A DNA stretch of 15,812 nucleotides, taken from JBBDWJ01 sp040902925. Lineage in GTDB: Bacteria; Acidobacteriota; Terriglobia; Bryobacterales; UBA6623. The stretch lies in NCBI GenBank assembly GCA_040902925.1, contig JBBDWJ010000264.1:1-15812 (forward strand). The letters are read 5' to 3'. Every line of letters starts with the position of its first letter. Within the stretch, counting starts at the first letter, position 1. Shown here piece by piece: positions 1 to 5,774 of the stretch. The notes beneath the pieces are model-generated. The model was not told the origin of the DNA. It saw nothing but the letters and a program-made list of their open reading frames with translations, and did not search any database. The position numbers and the translations under genes were made by a program.

Positions 1-211
1 CCTGGCCGGCAAAGCCGGCCTGTTCTTCCGCGGCTGCGAGTTTCACACAGGCTGTTAAGCCGCGACCGTAGGCTTAAGCTGCAAAGCCCGGGCCGTTAAG
101 CCGCAACGTTAGGGCCTAGCTCGCGATCAATGCATTCTTCATGGGCGCTTCGGCGCCCAAGGACCGGCATGAGTACCGGTCCCCACTTGCGGTCAGCCCC
201 CACTTGTCGAA
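1..211. repeat. Hairpin- and repeat-bearing intergenic DNA at left edge
   Basis: No gene is seen here. There are several perfect inverted repeats: GGCCGGC/GCCGGCC at 4-20 (loop AAA), TTAAGCC/GGCTTAA at 55-77 (9-nt loop), GGGCGC/GCGCCC at 143-158 with a TTCG loop, and GGACCGG/CCGGTCC at 161-182. A 19-nt direct repeat starting GTTAAGCCGC occurs at 54-72 and 95-113 (16 of 19 identical). CCCCACTTG occurs at 181-189 and 198-206. The hairpins lie just beyond the 3' end of the minus-strand dehydrogenase gene, but no T-tract follows them on that strand, so they are not convincing intrinsic terminators. Confidence 0.6.
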
Positions 212-967
212 CTACAGCCTTCTCAAATGGAAGCCGCCGTCCACATCCAAAATCTGTCCGGTTGAATAGTCGAGCAAGCCGTCAGCGATGGCTCGGACGG
301 CTTTAGCAATATCGGCCGGTGTCCCGAGCCGTGGTTGCGGCAGCAATCCTTCAGCGACGAGCTTGTCGTATTTTTCCTTGACCGCGGCAATCATGTCGGT
401 CTCAATCACTCCGGGCCGGATTTCAAATACGCCGATACCGTCCGCGGCCAGGCGATCGGCGAACAATTGCACCGCCATGCTCAGGCCGGCTTTCGAAACG
501 CAGTACTCGCCGCGATTCGTCGAGGAAGTGTAGGACGAGATCGAAGTGATGAACACAATACGGCCCGCCTTGCTTTCGCGCATCCAGCGCGCCGCGGCCT
601 GCGTCAAAAAGTAGGGCCCCTTCAGATTGGTTTGGATCAGCTCGTCGAAACTTTCCTCCGACGCTTCGAGCAAATCCGCGCGAACGCGCGGGGCCATGCC
701 CGCATTGTTGACCAGCAGGTCGAGGCGTCCGAATTTTTCCTTGCAGAAAGCGAGCAGCGCGCGGCGATCGTCGGATGAAGCGATGTCGAGGCGGAAGATC
801 TCCGCGCCGGTTTCCTGCTGGAGAGACCGGGCGGCGTCCTCACGGCCGCGATAGGTGCCGACGAGGCGGTGCGTCGAGGCAAGCTCGGTGGCAATACCGC
901 GGCCAATCCCGCGGCTCGCTCCAGTGACAATCGCGACGGGGCGGTCGTTCAAGGCGGTTTCACTCAT
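212..967 (-). CDS. Short-chain dehydrogenase/reductase (SDR, 3-ketoacyl-ACP reductase-like)
   Basis: This is a 251-residue classical SDR, predicted to be a cytoplasmic NAD(P)H-dependent oxidoreductase acting on a keto or hydroxyl substrate that cannot be named from sequence. The Rossmann cofactor motif TGASRGIG is at residues 15-22, with an Arg in the glycine motif. NNAG is at 87-90, the catalytic Asn at 114, Ser at about 142-144, and the Tyr155/Lys159 pair sits in YCVSK. A PG motif follows at 185-186 and the C-terminal DVDGG is typical of FabG-like members. Length is normal for the family. The ATG overlaps the 3' end of the upstream DsbA-like gene by 8 nt (ATGAGTGA), so the two are probably cotranscribed and translationally coupled. 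Family assignment is very secure; the substrate is unknown. Confidence 0.93.
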   Translation of the reverse strand: MSETALNDRPVAIVTGASRGIGRGIATELASTHRLVGTYRGREDAARSLQQETGAEIFRLDIASSDDRRALLAFCKEKFGRLDLLVNNAGMAPRVRADLLEASEESFDELIQTNLKGPYFLTQAAARWMRESKAGRIVFITSISSYTSSTNRGEYCVSKAGLSMAVQLFADRLAADGIGVFEIRPGVIETDMIAAVKEKYDKLVAEGLLPQPRLGTPADIAKAVRAIADGLLDYSTGQILDVDGGFHLRRL

Positions 968-1589
968 TCGTTTGTTGCGCGGCGGTCAGTGTCTTTTCGA
1001 TGGCGGCGGAGATTTCTTCGGCCGTGAAGGTTTCAATGAACGGCGTCCCTCCCACATAGACCGTGGGGGTTTTTGAGACGCCGCGGGCAACGCCTTCCTG
1101 GAAATCGCGATTCACAAGCTGCTGCAGGCCCGTGTCGGCGAGGGAAGCGATCGCCTGCTGCGCGTCGAGGCCATGCTGTTCCGCGAACGCGCCAAGCTTC
1201 TCGTTGAAGTTCTCGGTAGTGATCTCGTAGCGCTCGAACAGGCAGTAGCGGCGGAAAGCGAGGGCCACTTCGCTGCCCTTCGAGGCGAAGAATCGGCCGG
1301 CCACGGCGGCTCGCGCGGCCCAGTTATGTTTGGGCAGCGGAAAATCCTTGTGAACGAAAGCCACCCGGTCGCCAAATTTCGGCAGCAGGTGCTCGTCAAG
1401 CATGGTGCGGTAGTTGGCGCAGTCGCCGCACTGCAAGTCTTCGTATTCGATCACGCGCACCTGCGAGTCAGGGTTCCCTTCGACGGGCAATTCCTGGGCG
1501 CTGATATGGGTGACGGACATAACGGTGAACACCGCGCCCACGATCAAGCAGGCAAGAGAGCTCGATCGGGCTTTGTTACCCCGAGGCAT
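960..1589 (-). CDS. Exported DsbA/thioredoxin-fold protein (Thioredoxin_4-like)
   Basis: This 209-residue protein probably catalyses thiol-disulfide exchange outside the cytoplasm. Residues 1-32 form a signal peptide or anchor: a basic start, a hydrophobic core at about 12-26, and a possible cleavage near ISA-Q. The mature part begins with a thioredoxin-like strand, then the active-site CGDC (Cys54-Cys57) in LQCGDC, a helical insert, and the cis-Pro segment KTPTVYVGG (Pro175). This layout matches the DsbA/BdbD-like family. The ATG at 1589 is preferred because it gives a normal signal peptide. In-frame upstream starts exist (ATG at 1664, TTG at 1679) but would add a 25-30-residue polar segment before the hydrophobic core. 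It is first in a two-gene minus-strand unit with the SDR. The redox partner is not visible, and a DsbB or VKOR is absent from this window. Confidence 0.87.
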   Translation of the reverse strand: MPRGNKARSSSLACLIVGAVFTVMSVTHISAQELPVEGNPDSQVRVIEYEDLQCGDCANYRTMLDEHLLPKFGDRVAFVHKDFPLPKHNWAARAAVAGRFFASKGSEVALAFRRYCLFERYEITTENFNEKLGAFAEQHGLDAQQAIASLADTGLQQLVNRDFQEGVARGVSKTPTVYVGGTPFIETFTAEEISAAIEKTLTAAQQTNE

Positions 1590-1678
1590 GCGACGGCCTG
1601 TTGTTTCGCGTATGCCGGCGAGGTAACGGCCGTCGCTGTGAAACCAAGGAAACCTTTTGCTCATTCTTGGCAGTCCCA

Positions 1679-1684
1679 ATTATA
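1679..1684 (-). promoter_or_regulatory. Possible -10 box (TATAAT) for the dsbA-like/SDR unit
   Basis: A perfect TATAAT is read on the minus strand. It would place transcription start near 1672, giving an 83-nt leader to the preferred ATG at 1589. No recognisable -35 hexamer lies 16-18 nt upstream; that stretch is occupied by a GC-rich inverted repeat. The call rests only on the hexamer and its position. Confidence 0.28.
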
Positions 1685-1705
1685 GCGGGCGGGTCGAGCG
1701 CCCGC
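1685..1705. repeat. GC-rich inverted repeat in the divergent intergenic region
   Basis: GCGGGCG (1685-1691) and CGCCCGC (1699-1705) are perfect complements separated by 7 nt. The repeat lies directly upstream of the possible minus-strand -10 box, between two divergent genes. It could be an operator or simply a mobile palindromic repeat. Read on the minus strand it contains GGGCGCTCGACCCGCC, which resembles the core of the hairpin at 15646-15667. Confidence 0.5.
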
Positions 1706-1843
1706 CTGCTCAGCGGCGAGCAAGTAGAGGAGTAAAGGGAGCGGCGCTCTTGGCGGTCCCTTGGCGCTTCTCACGCCCCGGCTTTGCAGGGTTTCCTCGG
1801 GAAAGGTTTGCGCCCGGAGGGCGGGCGTTCTATCCTCTACGGT

Positions 1844-3733
1844 ATGCGAACGGTGGCTAGTTTCATCGCGGTTTTGCTGCTGGCGTGGCCGGCGCGGGCG
1901 CTCGAGACCTGCCAGCCGACCCCTGTCTACGAGCCGTGCGAGATTTCCCTGGAGATGACGGCGGAGGAAGCGGCCAAGCACGCTAACCCCTACATGACCG
2001 TCGAGCTGCGCGCCGAGTTTCGCTCTCCCAAGGGCGGCACAACCAAGGTCATGTCCGGATTCTGGGACGGCGGACGCACCTTCAAGCTGCGTTTCGCACC
2101 GGATTTCGAAGGCCGCTGGGATTTTCGCATCATCTCGAATCTGCCGAGCGTCGATCGCAAGGTCGAGAGCTTCGAAGCAACCCCGGCGCGCACTCCGGGA
2201 TTCATCGAAGTTTTCAACACGCGCTATTTCAAGCACCAGCAGGAGAACACGCCGCACTTCTGGCTCGGCGATACCAGCTACAAGTTCGCCACCATCCCCT
2301 GGGAAACATTTCAGCAAGTCGTCGACCGCCGCGCCGAACAGAAATTCAACCATATCCGCGGGCTGATTCTGGGCTTCGACGAACAGGCCGGGAAAGTGCT
2401 TGCCGACCCCGAGAGCCCGCTGCTGACGCATTTTCAGGAAGTCGACCGCCGCGTCGCCTACATGAATCAAAAGGGCATCATCTACGACCTGCTGATGGGC
2501 GGCGACCAGAATCAGTTGGCCGACCTGCTCCCCAAGCGGCAGCAACGCGAGCGCTACGCGCGCTATCTGGTGGCGCGATACGCGGCGTACAACATCACCT
2601 GGCAGGGCGTGCAGGAGTTTGAGGAATACAAAGACGGCCGCGCCTTCCTCAAGGAAATGTACGGCCATATTCAGAAGTGGGATCCCTACAACCACCCGCG
2701 CTCGACTCACGCGGTGACGTCATCGAGTCCGCTGATGGCCGACGGCTGGATGAACTACATCGTGCAGCAATCCTCGGACGCCGACCTCGCCGCCGTCGAG
2801 TACGAGATCAACGCCGCGCCTTTCGTCAACGCCGAGTTCGGCTACGAAGACAGTGGCGCCGGCAAATCGCACGATCACCATGTCGATAGCGATGAATACC
2901 GCCGGCGGATGTGGCGCGCCGCGATTCACGGGCAGTACGTCACCTACGGCAACACCGGCACTTATGGAGGGCGCAAGTTCGACGTCGACCCGAAATTTCT
3001 CGACTCGCCGGGCGTCGAGTACGTAAAACACCTCCACGATTTCTTCCAGCAGACGCGCTATTTCGACTTGCAGCCCTACTATCGCGTGGAAGGCGGCGAG
3101 GCGCTGGGGTTGCAGGTGGTTCCTTATCACGAAGAAAAACCGATGGGTGTCGAGTACATCGTGTACGTCGAAAAACCCGGCCCGGTGGAGTTGCTGATTC
3201 CCAAGCACAAGTACGAGGTGAGCTGGTTCAATCCAATCGACGGCACCTGGCTCGACCAGAAAGACAGATTCAACGGCGAGCGCTTCCGCAGCCCCGGGCC
3301 GCCCGACAATCTGCACGACTGGGTGCTTTACGTGCGCCGCGAAGGAAAAAAAGAAAGCTTCAACAAGTCGTTCTATCTGGAATCGCGCGAAGCGCGGCTG
3401 AAGAAGGTGGAGACAGCGGAAGCCGATCTGCCGTTCCAGATCCAGCTCCCCGACGCCGAAGAGCTGGTAGCCGGCAAGGAGTTCGAATTCAACGCCACGC
3501 TGACCAAAGATACGCGGGCCGCAAAGAAAATCTACTGGCTGTGGACGGCCGAAGTCGCGGGCTCGGGGGTCGGGCCGCGCGTGCTGGGCAGCGAGCAGTT
3601 CGGCCGCTTCAAGGTTCCCGACCGCCTGACAGATCAGTACCCGGCGACTCTACAAGTGCGGCTAATCGGTATCGATGGAGCAGGCCGCGTGTTCGAGGCC
3701 TTCAAGCCCTACCGGCTGGCGGCGCCGGAGTAG
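1844..3733 (+). CDS. Secreted DUF5060/DUF4038-type glycoside hydrolase-like protein
   Basis: This 629-residue protein is probably an exported carbohydrate-active enzyme. Residues 1-19 are a signal peptide ending WPARA. Residues of about 30-115 look like the N-terminal beta-sandwich (DUF5060; FAPDFEGRWDFRI). Residues of about 130-410 resemble the DUF4038 TIM barrel: FWLGDTSY at 139-146, FNHIRG at 168-173, a WQGVQEFEEY segment at 253-262 and FVNAEFGYE at 327-335. Glu331, and Glu258 or Glu260, are candidate catalytic acids by analogy with the barrel family. WFNPIDGTW (461-469) starts a C-terminal beta domain like the putative collagen-binding domain seen behind DUF4038, and about 100 further residues follow. 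ATG 1844 is chosen because it starts the signal peptide; an in-frame TTG at 1784 would put 20 polar residues before it. The glycan substrate is unknown. hicB begins 9 nt after the stop. Confidence 0.8.
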   Translation: MRTVASFIAVLLLAWPARALETCQPTPVYEPCEISLEMTAEEAAKHANPYMTVELRAEFRSPKGGTTKVMSGFWDGGRTFKLRFAPDFEGRWDFRIISNLPSVDRKVESFEATPARTPGFIEVFNTRYFKHQQENTPHFWLGDTSYKFATIPWETFQQVVDRRAEQKFNHIRGLILGFDEQAGKVLADPESPLLTHFQEVDRRVAYMNQKGIIYDLLMGGDQNQLADLLPKRQQRERYARYLVARYAAYNITWQGVQEFEEYKDGRAFLKEMYGHIQKWDPYNHPRSTHAVTSSSPLMADGWMNYIVQQSSDADLAAVEYEINAAPFVNAEFGYEDSGAGKSHDHHVDSDEYRRRMWRAAIHGQYVTYGNTGTYGGRKFDVDPKFLDSPGVEYVKHLHDFFQQTRYFDLQPYYRVEGGEALGLQVVPYHEEKPMGVEYIVYVEKPGPVELLIPKHKYEVSWFNPIDGTWLDQKDRFNGERFRSPGPPDNLHDWVLYVRREGKKESFNKSFYLESREARLKKVETAEADLPFQIQLPDAEELVAGKEFEFNATLTKDTRAAKKIYWLWTAEVAGSGVGPRVLGSEQFGRFKVPDRLTDQYPATLQVRLIGIDGAGRVFEAFKPYRLAAPE

Positions 3734-3742
3734 AATCAGAGC

Positions 3743-3964
3743 ATGTCTCACAAGATCAGCGTCGTTTTAGAGAAGGATGACGACGGCTACTATGCCTGGT
3801 GTCCGGAGTTGAAGGGCTGCCAGTCGCAGGGCTCGTCTTTTGAAGAAGCCCTTGCGAACATACGTGAGGCGGTCGAGGTATTTCTCGAATCGATGTCCGA
3901 GGAGGAACGTCACGCAGCGCTCAGCCGCGAGGTAGTCACCACGGCGGTCGAGGTGCATGTCTAA
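3743..3964 (+). CDS. hicB: HicB-family antitoxin (short form)
   Basis: This 73-residue protein matches the partial RNase H-like core of HicB antitoxins. The stretch KDDDGYYAWCPELKGCQSQG (11-30), followed by SFEEALANIREAVEVFLE, is the family hallmark. It should bind and neutralise the HicA ribonuclease encoded directly downstream. There is no C-terminal ribbon-helix-helix or HTH domain, so autoregulation would have to use another route or does not occur. The start ATG lies 9 nt after the preceding hydrolase stop, and no strong ribosome binding site is visible. The hicA start overlaps its 3' end by 8 nt. The antitoxin-first order is common in short hicBA pairs. Confidence 0.9.
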   Translation: MSHKISVVLEKDDDGYYAWCPELKGCQSQGSSFEEALANIREAVEVFLESMSEEERHAALSREVVTTAVEVHV

Positions 3965-4154
3965 GGCTCCACGCTGGACTGCGCCTGAAGCCGAAGCGGA
4001 GCTCGTGCGAAATGGTTTCCTCTTGGTTCGAAGTCGCGGGAGTCACCGCGTCTACCAGAAGGGTATACAGCGGGTTGTAATTCCGTTTCATTCGGGCGCC
4101 ACGCTCCACCCCAAGATAGTAAAACAGGTTGTCGCGGCCATCGACGATGTCTAG
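3957..4154 (+). CDS. hicA: HicA-family mRNA interferase toxin
   Basis: This 65-residue protein has the double-stranded-RNA-binding-like HicA fold. A helical N-terminus is followed by GFLLVRSRGSH with His30 as the expected catalytic residue, then RVVIPFHSGATLHPKIVKQV. HicA toxins cleave mRNA and are held inactive by HicB. The ATG overlaps the hicB stop (ATGTCTAA), so translation is probably coupled, which favours balanced antitoxin and toxin supply. No key residue is missing and the gene appears intact. A diverged remnant of a second hicA lies about 520 nt downstream (4676-4819). Confidence 0.9.
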   Translation: MSKAPRWTAPEAEAELVRNGFLLVRSRGSHRVYQKGIQRVVIPFHSGATLHPKIVKQVVAAIDDV

Positions 4155-4197
4155 TCTAGGCCGCAATTTCACAAGAGGTTGGTGCGAGAGAGCTGGG

Positions 4198-4665
4198 CTA
4201 CCGAGCCGCGCGGAGCCAGACCGCAATGGTCTGCGAAAGGTCCAGGAAAGTTAGCCGATCCGGTTCCAGCGCAAACGCCGTGCAAATGTCGGGCAGGTCG
4301 CGGCTGAAGCGCCCGTAGTGTTCAATGATCTCGCCGCCGCCGGGCAACTCCTTGCGGCTCGATACGGCCCGCAGCCAATCGCGCACCTCTCGTATAGCAT
4401 GCTCCGCGTCACCGCCGTGCGAACGGATGTCCTGGCCTGCAATATCCGATATAAATGCCCGGTAGCGGTAGGGATCGCTATCGAGAACCAGGCACCTCTT
4501 CTTACTCTGCCTCTGGGGTCCGAAGCGCTTACAACCCAGAAACAGTCCGATCTCGAGCGGCATGTTGAAATGCGGAAGCTGGGTAACCGGGTCCAACGCG
4601 ACGGCGGACAAATCGTTGATCCCGAACCGGCAATCTTCAATAATGCGCTCGATCTTTTTACTCCA
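4198..4665 (-). pseudogene. 5'-truncated gene of an uncharacterised family with an FNMPLELG-type motif
   Basis: The frame is open from just after a TAG at 4666-4668 down to the stop at 4198-4200, about 155 codons. It reads coherently from its first codons: KKIERIIEDCRFGINDLSAV, then LPHFNMPLEIGLFLGCKRFG, a CLVLDSDPYRYRAFISDIAG segment and a helical C-terminus ending in VWLRAAR. I recognise this as a widespread uncharacterised bacterial family, normally longer at the N-terminus. No ATG, GTG or TTG lies between the upstream stop and the conserved IIEDCRFGINDLS stretch. The first possible start (TTG at 4611) falls inside the conserved core. The 5' part therefore seems lost. The FNMPLELG segment, with an ELG after a strand, recalls TIR-like and nucleoside deoxyribosyltransferase-like folds, but that is only a suggestion. 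A shortened protein from TTG 4611 (137 residues) remains possible. Confidence 0.65.
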
Positions 4666-4675
4666 CTATGACGCA

Positions 4676-4819
4676 GCCAACCATCGGTGCACGCGGCTCA
4701 GGACGCGAGCCAAGCGCCGTGCCGTGTTACCCTTTCACGCTGGAGCCGGCCTGCATCCGAAAGTGGCGAAACCGGCCCTTGCCGCCATCGCCCTTGCCGC
4801 CACCGAGGAGCCTGCCTGA
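4676..4819 (+). pseudogene. 3' remnant of a second hicA gene
   Basis: The translated segment RAVLPFHAGAGLHPKVAK (within 4712-4771) aligns without gaps to RVVIPFHSGATLHPKIVK of the intact HicA. Over the 24 positions from Arg to AAI, 15 are identical. Upstream, NHRC occupies the place of the GSHRV catalytic turn, but with about five extra residues and no recognisable N-terminal helix. The fragment lacks a plausible start codon and has no hicB partner. Nucleotide similarity to the intact copy is clearly lower than protein similarity, so this is an old paralogue or an independent hicA rather than a recent duplicate. It ends 12 nt before tsaB. Confidence 0.6.
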
Positions 4820-4831
4820 ACTCACACCCGA

Positions 4832-5515
4832 ATGCTCATTCTCGCTCTCGACACCACCAGCCGTAAGGGCAGTCTCGCGCTGGCTCGCGACGGCGTGATC
4901 CTCGAATCGCTCAGCGTCGACGCGCCCGACGGGTTCGGGCAGATCATTTTCCAGCATATCGACGCCCTGCTCAAGCGGCACGCCGTGACGCTGGCCGGCA
5001 TCGACTGCTACGCCGCGGCGTCGGGCCCGGGCTCGTTCACCGGTATTCGTGTCGGGCTCACCGCCGTCAAGGCATTCGCCGAGGTCCACCACAAGCCCGT
5101 CGTCGCGGTGTCGAACCTGTTAGCGCTGGCTTCTCTCGCCGAAGGGCGCTACCGGGCCCCGGTGCTCGACGCTCGCCGCGGCGAAGTCTTCGCTGCCGTC
5201 TATGACGAGCAGCTCCGTGCCGTGGTCGAGGAAGCCGCCGTCGCCTGGCCGGCATTCCTCCACTCGATCGAGGGACGCGAGGTCACCGCTATCGGGCTAG
5301 ACTCCGGAATCTTTGAGCCTGGCGGCGCGGCGGAAGCGCCCGCCGGCCCCGCGTCTCCAATGCGGTTCCTATCGGCAGCACAACCGCTGGCCGCCGCCAT
5401 CGCCCGGATTGCGGCTGAGCGCCACGCCCGCGGTGAAACGCTGCTCCCCGACACTGTCGATGCCAATTATGTGCGCCGAACCGACGCCGAGCTGAAGTGG
5501 AAGGACCCCGCCTGA
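4832..5515 (+). CDS. tsaB: TsaB, tRNA t6A37 threonylcarbamoyltransferase complex subunit
   Basis: This 227-residue ASKHA-fold protein dimerises with TsaD. With TsaE it supports transfer of threonylcarbamoyl to A37 of ANN-decoding tRNAs in the cytoplasm. The N-terminal MLILALDTTS is the first ASKHA strand-loop. ASGPGSFTGIRVGL (63-76) is the TsaB signature, DARRGEVF (113-120) is the second conserved block, and ANYVRRTDAE near the C-terminus is the usual ending. Length is normal for bacterial TsaB. No tsaD, tsaE or rimI lies beside it here. The upstream 12 nt contain no good Shine-Dalgarno, and the flank is occupied by the hicA remnant. Confidence 0.94.
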   Translation: MLILALDTTSRKGSLALARDGVILESLSVDAPDGFGQIIFQHIDALLKRHAVTLAGIDCYAAASGPGSFTGIRVGLTAVKAFAEVHHKPVVAVSNLLALASLAEGRYRAPVLDARRGEVFAAVYDEQLRAVVEEAAVAWPAFLHSIEGREVTAIGLDSGIFEPGGAAEAPAGPASPMRFLSAAQPLAAAIARIAAERHARGETLLPDTVDANYVRRTDAELKWKDPA

Positions 5516-5516
5516 A

Positions 5517-5551
5517 CCCCTCGCCCCCCCGTTCCTGCTCGGGCCGAGGGG
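5517..5551. repeat. Inverted repeat CCCCTCG/CGAGGGG downstream of tsaB
   Basis: CCCCTCG at 5517-5523 and CGAGGGG at 5545-5551 are perfect complements with a 21-nt gap. No T-tract follows, so it is a poor intrinsic terminator. It lies roughly 80-115 nt upstream of the transcription start predicted from the sigma-54-type element. That would be a suitable position for an enhancer-binding-protein site, but nothing identifies a binding protein. Confidence 0.35.
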
Positions 5552-5604
5552 TGCTGCCCGCTCCGGGGGCCCGCCCCACCCCGGCCGTGCGCCGTAAGTC
5601 ACTG

Positions 5605-5620
5605 TTGGCACGAAACTTGC
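5605..5620 (+). promoter_or_regulatory. Sigma-54 (RpoN) -24/-12 promoter upstream of mreB
   Basis: The sequence TTGGCACGAAACTTGC matches the RpoN consensus TGGCACG-N4-TTGC at every defined position. The -24 GG is at 5607-5608 and the -12 GC at 5619-5620, with correct spacing. Predicted transcription start is near 5632, about 143 nt upstream of the mreB ATG and just before a strong Shine-Dalgarno at 5648-5655. It is on the coding strand in an intergenic region. Sigma-54 promoters need an AAA+ enhancer-binding protein; none is encoded in the window. Confidence 0.7.
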
Positions 5621-5660
5621 GCCAAATGGCCCGAGGCTGGTACTGTTAAGGAGGATACGC

Positions 5661-5774
5661 TTGGCCGTCGGTCGCCGATATCGACGTGCTAATTCCCGCC
5701 TCGGTATTCCGCCTCGGCCCCGTTGGGCCGTAGAAGTATGTTTTCGCGTACTTCAGAGGGGTGCCTCACCATAA
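5661..5774 (+). CDS. Possible 37-codon leader ORF abutting mreB
   Basis: AAGGAGGA at 5648-5655, an essentially ideal Shine-Dalgarno, is followed after 5 nt by TTG. The frame stays open for 37 codons, and its TAA (5772-5774) directly precedes the mreB ATG (TAAATG). The peptide is Arg- and Pro-rich, beginning (M)AVGRRYRRANSRLGIPP and ending LQRGASP, with no known domain. mreB itself has only a weak AGAGGGG 13 nt upstream of its ATG. The layout therefore fits a leader peptide that delivers ribosomes to mreB by termination-reinitiation. The TTG start and short length leave real doubt; the purine motif could instead be a leftover or belong to an RNA element. Confidence 0.4.
   Translation: MAVGRRYRRANSRLGIPPRPRWAVEVCFRVLQRGASP

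Noticed and set aside
54..113. CRISPR array
   Set aside because: There are only two imperfect copies with no spacer-like regularity, and no cas gene is in the window.
960..1589. Lipobox (SSLAC) making the DsbA-like protein a lipoprotein
   Set aside because: The Cys lies at residue 14, before the hydrophobic core rather than after it, so it cannot serve as a lipoprotein cleavage site.
1590..1679. Upstream starts (TTG 1679, ATG 1664) for the DsbA-like protein
   Set aside because: They would place 25-30 polar residues before the signal-peptide hydrophobic core. The ATG at 1589 gives a normal signal peptide.
1784..1843. TTG start giving a longer hydrolase
   Set aside because: It adds 20 non-hydrophobic residues before a clear signal peptide that starts at ATG 1844.
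5517..5551. Intrinsic terminator for tsaB
   Set aside because: The 7-bp stem has a 21-nt loop and no T-tract, so it is kept only as an inverted repeat.
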